In this document: piece by piece, positions 54,676-63,762 of the stretch
Position numbering within the stretch: position 1 is the first letter of the stretch
Layout: the number at the start of each line of letters is the position of its first letter
Source of the DNA: Xanthobacteraceae bacterium
GTDB taxonomy: Bacteria > Pseudomonadota > Alphaproteobacteria > Rhizobiales > Xanthobacteraceae
Assembly: GCA_029266425.1 (NCBI GenBank)
Contig: JAQSWY010000001.1
Location: 186,001 to 250,000, forward strand
DNA length: 64,000 nt
Reading direction: 5' to 3'
Notes under the pieces: model-generated
Seen by the model: only the letters and a program-made list of their open reading frames with translations
Databases searched by the model: none
What the model was told of the DNA's origin: nothing
Program-made: the position numbers and the translations under genes

Positions 54676-56250
54676 ATGGCACGCAAATACACGCGCCGGC
54701 GTTTCGTCGGCCTCGCTGGCGGCCTCGCCGCCATGGGAGCTTCCCATGCGGTGGGCGAGACGGCGCCGCAGAAAGCCGGCCACCTGCCGGCGCCGGCCGA
54801 TGCCCCGTTCGACACCGTCGTCGTCTTGATGATGGAGAACCGCTCCTTCGACCATGTGCTGGGCTGGCTGCCCGGCGCCAATGGCCGCCAGCAGGGGCTC
54901 TCCTTCCTCGACAAGGACGGCGCGGCCCACGAGACATGGCCGCTGGGGCCGGATTTCCAGGGCTGCCCCTATGATGATCCGGACCACACCTGGCCCGGCA
55001 TCGCCGTGCAATATGCCGAGGGCCGCTGCGACGGGTTCCTGCAAACCGCCAAGGTCGGCGACAGGTTTCCGATCGGCTACTACCGCGAGGATGAGTTGCC
55101 GATCCTCAGCGCGCTCGCCAAGGGCTACACCACCTTCGACGCCTATTTTTCCTCGATGATGGGGCCGACCTGGGAAAACCGCCTTTTCGCGCTCACCGGC
55201 ACCACGCAGCTCGACGAGGGCTGGTGCGATTTCCCCAAGCCCGGAGAGCGCCGGCCGGTGCTCATCAACACCTCGATCTTCGATCGGGTGCGTAAAGCCG
55301 GATTGAGCGCCGGCTATTACTATCACGACTCGCCGGTCACCGGCCTGTTCGCCAGCAAGCGCTACGACGACATCTCGTATCCGATCGAGAAGTTCTGGAC
55401 CGATGCGCGCGAGGGCAAGCTCGCCAATGTCGTCTTCGTCGATCCCGATTACACCGACCGCGCCGAGGACATGGGAACCTCGAACGACTACCACCCGTGG
55501 GGCAATCTCTTGGTGGCGGAGGGCTTCCTCGCCCAGGTCCACGACACACTGAAGAACAGTCCGCAATGGGATCGCATGGTGTTCGTGCTCAATTTCGATG
55601 AGCATGGCGGCTTCTACGATCATGTGCCGCCGCCCGCCTGCCAGGACGACACGAGGCTGGCGGGGACCGGCCCGCTGCCGGACCTGAAGCGCCTCGGCTT
55701 CCGGGTTCCGGCCATCGCCATGGGTCCGTTCGCGCCGCGCAAGATCGAGACGTCAGGGCCCTATGAGCATTGCTCGATCCTGAAGATGATCGAGTGGCGC
55801 TGGGGCTTGGAGCCGATGACGACGCGCGACCGGCACGCGAAGAACCTGGCGGAAGCGCTGGATTTCGGCACGCGCCGCGAAGCCATCGACCTGCCGCGCT
55901 TCGATCCGCCGCCCGCCCGCGCCTGCGCCATTGGCGGCGGCTGGCTGGAACTGAACGCCTCCAGGGATGGTCTGGTGAAGATCGTCTGCGAGGGCTCCGC
56001 CGATGCGGACTGCAGCGCGAGGCTCGTGGCGCTCGAGGGCGAACTGCAATTGGCCGGCACGCCCGTCACGAAGTTTGGCCAGGCCAGCAAGCTGATCCTG
56101 GACCTGGAACTCACGGAAAAAGCGCGCGTGTTGCTGGCATCCGGAGCCAACCGCCTTCCCGTTCTGCTGGAGACGACGGTTACGCCCAGAAATGGGCCGG
56201 TGTGCCGAAGCGTGTTTTCCTCGATGCTCAACGGGCCGCCGGTTCGCTAG
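54676..56250 (+). CDS. Tat-exported phospholipase C-type phosphoesterase
   Basis: A 524-residue protein of the phosphoesterase family (bacterial PLC/acid phosphatase AcpA type). A Tat signal (TRRRFVGLAGGLAAMGASHA) is followed by the metal-site motifs VVLMMENRSFDHVLGWL, MGPTWENRLFALTG and LNFDEHGGFYDHVPPP. It has a C-terminal beta domain of about 110 residues. It would cleave phosphodiesters or phospholipids in the periplasm or outside. ATG 54676 has GGTGGAG upstream. The stop codon TAG falls within the CTAGAGC end of the repeat at 56247. Confidence 0.88.
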   Translation: MARKYTRRRFVGLAGGLAAMGASHAVGETAPQKAGHLPAPADAPFDTVVVLMMENRSFDHVLGWLPGANGRQQGLSFLDKDGAAHETWPLGPDFQGCPYDDPDHTWPGIAVQYAEGRCDGFLQTAKVGDRFPIGYYREDELPILSALAKGYTTFDAYFSSMMGPTWENRLFALTGTTQLDEGWCDFPKPGERRPVLINTSIFDRVRKAGLSAGYYYHDSPVTGLFASKRYDDISYPIEKFWTDAREGKLANVVFVDPDYTDRAEDMGTSNDYHPWGNLLVAEGFLAQVHDTLKNSPQWDRMVFVLNFDEHGGFYDHVPPPACQDDTRLAGTGPLPDLKRLGFRVPAIAMGPFAPRKIETSGPYEHCSILKMIEWRWGLEPMTTRDRHAKNLAEALDFGTRREAIDLPRFDPPPARACAIGGGWLELNASRDGLVKIVCEGSADADCSARLVALEGELQLAGTPVTKFGQASKLILDLELTEKARVLLASGANRLPVLLETTVTPRNGPVCRSVFSSMLNGPPVR

Positions 56251-56379
56251 AGCATTTCCCGATCAGATGGAATCATCTGATCTGGAATCATCTGATCGAA
56301 GAGGAGTTGCTCCAGCTTATTGAATCTAGAGCACTCATCTGTCGTTCGGATGTTTCCATCCGAACGGAAAGGGCTCTAG
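56247..56379. repeat. Intergenic repeat, family III (AGAGC element), double module
   Basis: A 133-base element with inverted ends CTAGAGC and GCTCTAG. Inside are GATCAGATGGAATCATCTGA and ATCATCTGATC dyads, the common block TTGCTCCAGCTTATTGAATC, and a second module with a GTTCGGATG / CATCCGAAC stem. The related single-module copy is at 30559-30620. The left end supplies the stop codon of the phosphoesterase gene. Confidence 0.75.
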
Positions 56380-56420
56380 CCCCGATCGCAGGTGCCGGTC
56401 GGCGGTCGCCATTCCGACCC

Positions 56421-58067
56421 CTACGCAAGCGGCGCCGTGATCACCGCCTGCGCCGCTCCCACCTCGTACGATCCCCGCATCCGGTCCATCGCGCGGTGAT
56501 AGAGCGCCGCCCGGGTCGGCGGGATGGCGGGCGGCGCGCCACAGCCGACGAGGAGCACGGCGTCCCCGCCGCGCCGCTGGATGTCGACGGTCAGGGTCGC
56601 CCCGTCGCGCTGCGAGGCGAGGGTCTCCAGCGTCGACAGCAGCACCATCTGGAACGCGATGGGATCCACCTCCGCCACCAGCTCCGGTTCGGCCGAATGA
56701 AGACGGACCTCGCAACGCCACAAAGCGTGTGACGAGATCAGGTTCTCCGCCAGCAGGCGGCGGAAGGCCTCTTTATCGTCCGCCGCCGCCAGGAACTCCT
56801 CCGCATGGTGGGCGGGCGCCTGCTCGCGTTGGATCATCTGCCGCACCATCGCGACAAGGTCGGTTGCCTCGGTGGGAAGCGGGAACATCAGCCCGCGGAT
56901 CGCCTGGAGGAAGGCGTCGATCAGATATTCGATCCGCCCGATCATGGTGAGCGGCCGGGGGCCCACCGGCTGGAAGCGCTCCACCGCCCGCGCGATCCGC
57001 CCGACCGTGGCGCCGGCCTTCATGGCGACGGAAAGCTCCGGCTGGTCGCCGCGCTCGAAGCCACGCGCGAACTCGCGGAACTCGGAGAGCAGCCCATCGA
57101 TCTCGTCGAAATCGATGGCGTCGGCGAGCCGCGCCGCCTCTTCGCTCTCCTCCAATTGTTCGAGATGGCTGGCCGCCAGCAGCAGCCGTGCGCCCACCAG
57201 CGCCATCAGGCGCTCGATCTCTCGCAAGAGCTCGATCGCGAATTGCCGCAGCAGCGTGATGCGCTCCTCGTCGATCCGCACGATCTCGCCGAGATCGCCA
57301 AGCTGCCGCTCGACATCGGCCAGCGTCGCCACCGCCGCAGCGCCTTCGAGCGGGCGGCCATGGCCGGTCCAGCAGGTCTCGATCCCGTGCGCGGCGATGA
57401 GCGCGCGGATCCGGTGGGTCGATGCGCGCAGCTCCTCGCTGCTCCATCCGCTGAGGCCCGCCAGTCCCGGGCTGGCGCCGAACGGCACATCGCCGATGAT
57501 CAGTTCCCGCCCGATGCGGAACGTGACGCTGCAGGTGGAATGACCGGGCGTCGGATAGACCTCCATCACGATCCCCGGCCCGATCTCCAGCGTCTCCACC
57601 GCCACGTGGCTCCCGCCGATCGTCTCCATCCGCCGTCGCCCCCCGGCGAGCGGCGCTTCGCCGAAGAACTCCTCGTCGATAGCGAGATCGGGGATCGCGG
57701 CGTTCCGATAGAGGATGGCGAGCGTGTGGTCGCGGTCCTCGTTGCGCATCGCACTGGCTCCGGCGGCGTGCACCACGGTCCGGGGCCGCAAACCGACATC
57801 GAGGTGGCCCACCGCGCGGAAATGATCGAGATGCGCGTGGCTGAGCAGCAGCGACACCTCGCGGGCGCGATCCTCCAGCCGGTCCGCTGCCAGGCTTTCC
57901 GCCACCAGCGCATTGATGCGCGAGACCTGGTCGTGCTCGGCGCCGGGATCGATGATCAGGATGCGCGTCGCCGTGCGGATGAGGTAGGCATTGGAATTGG
58001 TGATCGACGGCTTGTTAATGAGCGCGAAGATCTCGACCCCAGATGCGCCAGCGACCGGTCGCCACAT
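56421..58067 (-). CDS. MBL-fold protein fused to a helical and degenerate histidine-kinase-ATPase-like region
   Basis: A 548-residue fusion. Residues 1-220 are an intact metallo-beta-lactamase domain: LLLSHAHLDHFRAVGHLD (about 74-91), PTPGHSTCSV, LIIGDVPFG and CWTGHGRPL. A long helical coiled region (about 240-400) rich in Glu, Arg and Leu follows. The C-terminal 130 residues resemble a histidine-kinase ATPase: VDPIAFQMVLLSTLETL sits where the N box should be, and VGCGAPPAIPP where the GxG box should be. The Asn and the GxGxG are lost, so it is probably not an active kinase. ATG 58067 has AGGTGG upstream. Confidence 0.75.
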   Translation of the reverse strand: MWRPVAGASGVEIFALINKPSITNSNAYLIRTATRILIIDPGAEHDQVSRINALVAESLAADRLEDRAREVSLLLSHAHLDHFRAVGHLDVGLRPRTVVHAAGASAMRNEDRDHTLAILYRNAAIPDLAIDEEFFGEAPLAGGRRRMETIGGSHVAVETLEIGPGIVMEVYPTPGHSTCSVTFRIGRELIIGDVPFGASPGLAGLSGWSSEELRASTHRIRALIAAHGIETCWTGHGRPLEGAAAVATLADVERQLGDLGEIVRIDEERITLLRQFAIELLREIERLMALVGARLLLAASHLEQLEESEEAARLADAIDFDEIDGLLSEFREFARGFERGDQPELSVAMKAGATVGRIARAVERFQPVGPRPLTMIGRIEYLIDAFLQAIRGLMFPLPTEATDLVAMVRQMIQREQAPAHHAEEFLAAADDKEAFRRLLAENLISSHALWRCEVRLHSAEPELVAEVDPIAFQMVLLSTLETLASQRDGATLTVDIQRRGGDAVLLVGCGAPPAIPPTRAALYHRAMDRMRGSYEVGAAQAVITAPLA

Positions 58068-58244
58068 ATCAACCACCTGACTGCTGCTGGCCAGAACACC
58101 ACTGCGGCCAGCTTAAGCCGTCGAGCGGAGGCGAACAAATGGCGGGGCTCGATCAGGCGGGCGGGGACCGCCGCCTCGGCACATGGTGTGACGGGGACTG
58201 GAGCCGATGACGTCGCGTGACCGGTGCCGGCTACGGAGCGGACG

Positions 58245-58277
58245 TTCGAAAAGCTCGAAATTTCCGCGACGGGCTGA
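58245..58277 (+). pseudogene. 3'-end remnant of the 46812 gene family
   Basis: Thirty-three bases coding FEKLEISATG plus stop. They match the last eleven codons of the gene at 46812-47036 at all but five positions. Weaker similarity extends about 15 bases upstream (GGCTACGG against GGCTATGG) with a frame change. No start or body of the gene remains. Confidence 0.6.
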
Positions 58278-58315
58278 ATGGTCGACGCCGGCACGCCGCT
58301 CAGCGCAGCTTCCGC

Positions 58316-59089
58316 TCAGCCAGGCTTGCGTGCGCTCGTCGCCGTGAACGCGATGGTCGTGGTCCAGTAGTCCGGATCGCGCGCCAGCGCATAGAATTCG
58401 TCCAGCGCCGCGTCGGAGACGCCGCCTTCGCTCTTCAGCCGGGCGGCGACCTCGCTCAGCCCGTAGTCCCACCACTGGGCGAAGTCCGAGCCGCCATTAT
58501 AGACCTCGGCATGGCCCTGCGAGCTGATCTCAGTGAGGCCCTCCTGCTGCACCCAGGCCGGGATCTTGCGGCCGACATAATAGTCGATCTGGTGAGCGTC
58601 GGCCCAGCAGATGAACTGCTCCCAGAGGATCTTCTGGGAGGGCGGCTCCACCGTCCAGGTCGGATAGAAGTCGGGCTCCTGCACAAACAGCCAACCGCCC
58701 GGCTTCAGCCAGCGCACCATGCGCGTGACGACGGCGCGGCGCTCCGGCAGATGGTGCAGCAGCGCGCGCACTGCGACCAGGTCGAACGGCGCGCCCGGCG
58801 GCTCGTCATGCACGACGTCGAACGCGCGCACTTCGAGATTGCCGCCGGCAATCCCCTGCATCAGGTCGGGGCGAAGGTCGGTCGCCAGCACATGCCCGCT
58901 CGGTCCCACCTGTTGCGCCAGCCATTGCGACACCGAGCCGTTGCCGGCACCGATCTCCAGGCAGCGCCAGCCCGCGCCCACGCCGATGCGCGACAGATGA
59001 AAGCGGGTCGACGGGTCGAGCAGCCGCGACATCAGTCGCAGCCGATCCGCTTCGCCCGTCAGGTCGTGCTGCCAGACATAGTCGGACAT
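58316..59089 (-). CDS. Class I SAM-dependent methyltransferase
   Basis: A 257-residue enzyme. The SAM-binding motif I is CLEIGAGNGSVSQWLAQQ, followed by VLATDLRPD, AVRALLHHLPERR and LKPGGWLFVQEPDF. The target is unknown (small molecule rather than nucleic acid from the layout). ATG 59089 has GGAGGGG five bases upstream. Same strand as the serine hydrolase gene upstream, separated from it by 93 bases. Confidence 0.88.
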   Translation of the reverse strand: MSDYVWQHDLTGEADRLRLMSRLLDPSTRFHLSRIGVGAGWRCLEIGAGNGSVSQWLAQQVGPSGHVLATDLRPDLMQGIAGGNLEVRAFDVVHDEPPGAPFDLVAVRALLHHLPERRAVVTRMVRWLKPGGWLFVQEPDFYPTWTVEPPSQKILWEQFICWADAHQIDYYVGRKIPAWVQQEGLTEISSQGHAEVYNGGSDFAQWWDYGLSEVAARLKSEGGVSDAALDEFYALARDPDYWTTTIAFTATSARKPG

Positions 59090-59182
59090 GGCCCCTCCAT
59101 GCGCATTCATCGCGGCGCAGATGTTGGTAAGGGAATGATCTTGCCGGAATGGGGAAGCTGCGCGTCGCCACCGGCCGATCCC

Positions 59183-60319
59183 TCACCAGTCCACATCTCC
59201 CGGAAACAGCAGCTTCGCCAGCTTCACGAACAGCCCGCTCGACATCGAGGTGTCGTCGGCGTCGAGGCGGGCGGCGTTGATGACGAAGGTGGCGCCGGTG
59301 GAGGGCAGATAGAACATCTCGGTGCTGAAGCCCATGATGGTGCCGTTGTGGCCGCAGAACCGGCTGAGCAGCCCCACCGCTTCGCCATAGCGCACGAAGG
59401 CGGGGCCCGGCTTGCCGGGGTCGGCCTCGGTGCCGGCGAAGGGTTCGCTCTGCATGCGCGCCGCCTGGGTGTGCGGCTGGAGCAGCCGGCCGGTGCAGAG
59501 CGCGGAGGCGAAGCTGTAGAGATCACCGATCGAGGAGATCGCCGCGCCGGCCCCGCCCACCGGGCCGGGATTCAGCTCGGTCTTGTCGTCGTATTTCTTG
59601 ACCTCCGCATTCCAGCCATAGCCGCGCAGCCCGCCGGGCAGTTCCGGGCCGCTCGGCACCAGCGTCGCGTTCATGCCCAGCGGCTTGAAGACGCGCTCGC
59701 GCAGCTGGGTCTCCGCCGGCGCGCCGCCGGCCACTTCCATGATGTGCCCGAGCATCACGAAGTTCACGTTTGTATAGATCGTCGCCCGGCCGGGCGGCTT
59801 GAAGTCGGCGACATCCTTCGCCGCCCGCTCGATCATGTCCTCGGCGGTCACCGCCATCATCGGTTCGGCAAAGTACTTCTGGAGGAGCTCCTGCGTCCAG
59901 GAATCCGGAATGCCGCTGCGCATGCGGAGCAGGTCGTCGATGGTGATCCTCTCGGCATTGGGAAAGCCGGGGAACCATTTGGCGATCGGGTCGGTGACGC
60001 TGAGCCGGCCCTCGTCCGCGAGTTGCAGGATCACCGTGCCGTACATGGTCTTGGTGATGCTGCCGATCCGGAACGGCTGGTCGAGCCGGCGCGGCTCATG
60101 GGTCTCGAGGTTCGCGTCGCCGCGGGCGGAGAGATAGAAGCCGCTGCCGGGCATCCAGATGCCGATGGCAAGGCTCGGCAGCCGGTATTCGGCAATATGC
60201 GCCGCGACCACAGCGTCGATCTCGCGCGAAAGATCCGGCGCGAGGTTGGTGCGGGTCTCGTCGGCGCGGGCCGTCGCAGCGCAGAGCAGTGCCAACAGGG
60301 TCAGGGCAATCGCTTTCAC
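59183..60319 (-). CDS. Exported serine hydrolase, beta-lactamase/DD-peptidase family
   Basis: A 378-residue exported protein of the class C beta-lactamase/D-Ala-D-Ala carboxypeptidase-like family. Active-site motifs are GSITKTMYG (Ser-x-x-Lys), YTNVNFVML (Tyr-x-Asn) and CGHNGTIMG (His-x-Gly variant). The signal peptide is AIALTLLALLCAATARA. GTG 60319 is the better start: GGAGG lies 6 bases upstream of it and the signal begins there. Two ATGs at 60331 and 60334 are alternatives with no ribosome site. The substrate may be a peptide, ester or beta-lactam. Confidence 0.85.
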   Translation of the reverse strand: MKAIALTLLALLCAATARADETRTNLAPDLSREIDAVVAAHIAEYRLPSLAIGIWMPGSGFYLSARGDANLETHEPRRLDQPFRIGSITKTMYGTVILQLADEGRLSVTDPIAKWFPGFPNAERITIDDLLRMRSGIPDSWTQELLQKYFAEPMMAVTAEDMIERAAKDVADFKPPGRATIYTNVNFVMLGHIMEVAGGAPAETQLRERVFKPLGMNATLVPSGPELPGGLRGYGWNAEVKKYDDKTELNPGPVGGAGAAISSIGDLYSFASALCTGRLLQPHTQAARMQSEPFAGTEADPGKPGPAFVRYGEAVGLLSRFCGHNGTIMGFSTEMFYLPSTGATFVINAARLDADDTSMSSGLFVKLAKLLFPGDVDW

Positions 60320-60473
60320 CCGGGCCTCCATCATTGAGCGCCGGTATTCGGTCAGCTTTCAATCCGTGCCGCAAGAGCTGATTGGAGACCGAGAGCCGAA
60401 TGTCGTGTGCAGCGCATGACGACCGGCCGCTGCATCCGTGCCAAGATGCCGGTGCTCGCACGGGATCAGGACC

Positions 60474-60890
60474 ATGAGACAAGGCGCACGGCGCAGCTGC
60501 CTGACGATCGCTGCTTTCCTGGCAATGGCGCTCCATGCCTTTGCGGAGCCCGCGGCTTCGCCCACCGGGCGCTGGCTGGCGGAGGACATAGGCGGCGGCG
60601 GGGTGATCGACCGGCTGCAGACCGTTCTGGAGATCGCCGGGGACGGGCGGATCAGCGGCACCAGCGGCTGCAACCGCATTGCCGGCAAGGCGCGTGTCGA
60701 AGGCATCAGGATCAGCTTCGGTTCGATCGCCAGCACCCGCATGGCGTGCTCGCCGGCCGTGATGGACCAGGAGCGCAAATTCCTCGCCGCGCTCGAAAAG
60801 GTGCGGCGCTGGCACGTCGATCCGGCTGGCGGCAAGCTCGCGCTGCTCGGTGCGCGGGGCAAGCCGCTCGTCGTCTTCTCGCGGATGTAG
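60474..60890 (+). CDS. Exported META/HslJ-domain protein
   Basis: A 138-residue protein. A signal peptide (SCLTIAAFLAMALHAFA) leads into a META domain: GRWLAEDIGGGGVIDRLQTV, SGTSGCNRIAGKARVEGIRI, TRMACSPAVMDQERKFLAAL and a closing LVVFSRM. HslJ relatives link to heat stress and novobiocin resistance. ATG 60474 is chosen for the signal peptide. A truncated relative lies at 53252-53428. Confidence 0.85.
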   Translation: MRQGARRSCLTIAAFLAMALHAFAEPAASPTGRWLAEDIGGGGVIDRLQTVLEIAGDGRISGTSGCNRIAGKARVEGIRISFGSIASTRMACSPAVMDQERKFLAALEKVRRWHVDPAGGKLALLGARGKPLVVFSRM

Positions 60891-61115
60891 GCGGGGCAAG
60901 CGCCCGGATCCGGCGCAAGCGTGCAAGGCCTGGTCGCGGCCAATGTGTACAAAGGCTTTCGGGAAGTGGTGACGCGGCGCTCGAGCCGCGTGACCGCAAG
61001 ATCGCGACAGTCCCCGCAACCGCGCGACGGCACCCCATCGGCGCACTCGCTAGAATCCTTCCAGTTCGTGCGCCCCTTAGGCGGTCCGGCGCGCATGATT
61101 ACGGGAGGGCGGGAG

Positions 61116-61592
61116 ATGACACTCCAACTGAGTGTGAATGGCGCGCGCGCCGAGGTGGATGTCGAGGGCGATACGCCCATGCTCTGGGTGCTGCGCGATG
61201 AGCTCGGGCTCACCGGTACCAAGTATGGCTGCGGCGTCGCGCTGTGCGGGGCCTGCACCATCCATGTGGACGGCGAGGCACGACGCTCCTGCGTCACCCC
61301 GGTCGCGACCGTCGGCAAGGCCGAGGTGCGCACCGTCGAGGGCTTGAGCGAGACGCCGGCCGGCAAGGCGCTGCAGCGCGCCTGGATCGAGCTCGAAGTG
61401 CCGCAATGCGGCTATTGCCAGTGCGGGCAGCTGATGTCCGCGGCGGCACTGCTCGCCGCCAACCCCAAGCCTGCCGATGCGGACATCGACCTGGTGATGT
61501 CCGGCAATATCTGCCGCTGCGGCACCTATGGGCGCATTCGCGCCGGCATCAAGAAGGCGGCGGAATATCTCGCGCAGGGGAGCACGCTGTGA
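61116..61592 (+). CDS. Molybdenum hydroxylase small subunit, two 2Fe-2S clusters
   Basis: A 158-residue subunit of the xanthine-dehydrogenase superfamily (IorA/aldehyde-oxidase type). The plant-type 2Fe-2S cluster is in [18 protein letters not shown] with RRSC, and the second cluster uses the four-helix domain motifs [10 protein letters not shown] and GNICRCGTY. It passes electrons from the Mo site. ATG 61116 has GGGAGGGCGGGAG upstream. The stop overlaps the ATG of the large subunit by one base, so the two are coupled. Confidence 0.93.
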   Translation: MTLQLSVNGARAEVDVEGDTPMLWVLRDELGLTGTKYGCGVALCGACTIHVDGEARRSCVTPVATVGKAEVRTVEGLSETPAGKALQRAWIELEVPQCGYCQCGQLMSAAALLAANPKPADADIDLVMSGNICRCGTYGRIRAGIKKAAEYLAQGSTL

Positions 61593-63751
61593 TGAACATC
61601 CAGTCCCCTTCGCTCCAGCTTTCCCGTCGGGCCCTGCTCACCGCGGCCGCGGCGGCGGGCGGCGGCCTGCTCATCGGCTTCCCGCTGCGCCAGCCGGCCC
61701 GCGCCCAGGCGCCGGCCAAGCTCCCGGTGCCGAACGCCTTCATCCGCATCGGCCCCGACAACAAGGTCACCTTCCTCGTGCCCTATGTGGAAATGGGGCA
61801 GGGCGCCTACACCGCGCAGATGCAGATCCTCGCCGAGGAGCTGGAGGTCGATCCCTCGACCGTCACGGTCGAGCCTGCGCCGCCGGACGAGCCGCTCTAT
61901 GCGAACCCGCTGCTCGGCGGGCAGATCACCGGCGGCTCGGCCTCGCTGCGCGGCGCCTGGATCACGCTGCGCACCGCGGGCGCCTGCGCCCGCCTGATGC
62001 TGGTCGAGGCCGCCGCCCGGCAATGGGGCGTGGCAGTGGAGAGCTGCACCGCCGCCAACGGAACCGTCACTCATGCCGCGAGCGGGCGCACGCTGTCGTA
62101 TGGCGCGCTCGCCACGGCTGCAGCGCAGCTTCCGGTGCCGCAATCGCCGGCATTGAAGAAGCCCGGCAGCTTCAAGGTGGTGGGCAAGCCGACGCCGCGC
62201 GTCGACACGCCGGCCAAGGTCACCGGCGAAGCGAAGTTCGGCATAGACGCGCGCGTGCCCGGCATGCGCTACGCCTTCGTTTCCGCCTGCCCGGTGTTCG
62301 GCGGCACGCTGGCGAGCATCGACGACAGCGCCGCGCTGAAGGTGCCCGGCGTGCAGCAGGTCGTGCGCATCGAGGATGCGCTCGCCGTCGTCGCCAGGAA
62401 CAGTTGGGCCGCGCGCACGGGCCTGGCGGCGCTCCGCGTCACCTGGAATGACGGGCCGAACGCCAATCTCGACACGGCCGCGCTCATTGCCGAGCTCGAT
62501 GCCGGGCTGGACCGGCAGGGGCTCATCGCCACCAACACCGGCGATACCGCCGCCGCCGAGGCCGGCGCTGCCAGCCGCTACCAGGCGGATTTCCGCCAGC
62601 CCATCCTCGCGCACGCCGCGCTGGAGCCGCTGAGCTGCACCGTGCATGTGCGCGACGGCGGCTGCGAGATATGGCTCGGCAGTCAGGTGCTGGGCCGCGC
62701 CCAGAAGGCGGCGGCCGATGCGCTCGGCGTGCCGCTCGACAAGGTGGTGGCGCACAATCATCTGCTCGGTGGCGGCTTCGGCCGGCGGCTGGAGACCGAC
62801 TATGTCAGCCAGGCGGTGAAGCTGGCGAAGAACGTCGAAGGTCCAGTGAAGATCACCTGGACCCGCGAGGAGGACATGCGGCACGACTATTACCGCTACC
62901 TCAACAACAGCCGCGTCACTGTCGGGCTCGACGCCAAGGGTCAGCCGGTGAGCTGGCGCCACCGCGTGGTGGGGCCGAACATCATGTCGCGCTTCCTTCC
63001 CATCTATCAGAAGGACGGCGTCGATCTCGACATCGTCGGCAGTGCTCACGGCCCCTACGACATCCCCAACGTGTTCATCGAATATGTGCGGCAGGAGGCG
63101 CCGAACGGGCTGAACACCGGCAATTGGCGCGGCGTCGGCGCGACGCGCAACGTCTACATCGTCGAGAGCGTGATGGACGAGCTCGCCGCCCGCGCCGGGC
63201 GCGATCCGGTCGAATATCGCCTCGGCCTGATGCAGGGGGCGCCGCGGGTACGTGCCGCGCTCGAGATCGCCGCGCGCATGGCGCAATGGGGCCGGAAGCT
63301 GCCGGAGCGCACCGCCATGGGGGTCGCCACCTTCACTGATTTCGGCAGCTATCTGGCGGTGATCGCCCAGGTGCGGGTGGCGAATTCGGGTCACGTCACG
63401 GTGGAGCACGTGTGGTGCGCGGTCGATACCGGCATCCCGATCAATCCGGACATCATCCGCGCCCAGATCGAAGGCGGCATCGTGTTTGGCCTCACCGCGG
63501 CGCTGCAGGGCAGGATCACGGTGGCGAAGGGGCGGGTGGTGGAGGGCAATTTCGACACCTATCCGGTGATGCGCATGCGCGAATCCCCGCCGATCGAGGT
63601 GCACATCATCGAGAGCGAGGCCGATCCCGGCGGGGTCGGCGAGCCCGGAACCTCCGGCGCCATCGCCGCGGTGGCGAATGCGGTCGCCGCCGCAACCGGC
63701 CGGCGCGCCTTCACGCTGCCGCTCGATCCTAACCAGCTCAGGCAGGCGTGA
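61592..63751 (+). CDS. Molybdenum hydroxylase large subunit, Tat-exported (IorB/AdhB type)
   Basis: A 719-residue molybdopterin subunit of the isoquinoline 1-oxidoreductase-like family. A Tat signal (LSRRALLTAAAAAGGG) is followed by the aldehyde-oxidase a/b hammerhead part and the Mo-binding part. These include YVEMGQGAYTAQMQILAEEL, LLGGGFGRRLETDYV, NTGNWRGVGATRNVYI and GGVGEPGTSGAIAAVANAV with the catalytic Glu. It oxidises aldehydes or N-heterocycles in the periplasm. It is followed by a cytochrome c gene after 11 bases. Confidence 0.93.
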   Translation: MNIQSPSLQLSRRALLTAAAAAGGGLLIGFPLRQPARAQAPAKLPVPNAFIRIGPDNKVTFLVPYVEMGQGAYTAQMQILAEELEVDPSTVTVEPAPPDEPLYANPLLGGQITGGSASLRGAWITLRTAGACARLMLVEAAARQWGVAVESCTAANGTVTHAASGRTLSYGALATAAAQLPVPQSPALKKPGSFKVVGKPTPRVDTPAKVTGEAKFGIDARVPGMRYAFVSACPVFGGTLASIDDSAALKVPGVQQVVRIEDALAVVARNSWAARTGLAALRVTWNDGPNANLDTAALIAELDAGLDRQGLIATNTGDTAAAEAGAASRYQADFRQPILAHAALEPLSCTVHVRDGGCEIWLGSQVLGRAQKAAADALGVPLDKVVAHNHLLGGGFGRRLETDYVSQAVKLAKNVEGPVKITWTREEDMRHDYYRYLNNSRVTVGLDAKGQPVSWRHRVVGPNIMSRFLPIYQKDGVDLDIVGSAHGPYDIPNVFIEYVRQEAPNGLNTGNWRGVGATRNVYIVESVMDELAARAGRDPVEYRLGLMQGAPRVRAALEIAARMAQWGRKLPERTAMGVATFTDFGSYLAVIAQVRVANSGHVTVEHVWCAVDTGIPINPDIIRAQIEGGIVFGLTAALQGRITVAKGRVVEGNFDTYPVMRMRESPPIEVHIIESEADPGGVGEPGTSGAIAAVANAVAAATGRRAFTLPLDPNQLRQA

Positions 63752-63762
63752 GAGGCGAAGCC

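Noticed and set aside
58217-60337. Plus-strand frame of about 700 codons over the methyltransferase and serine hydrolase
   Set aside because: Both minus-strand genes have catalytic motifs and ribosome sites; the plus-strand frame has none.
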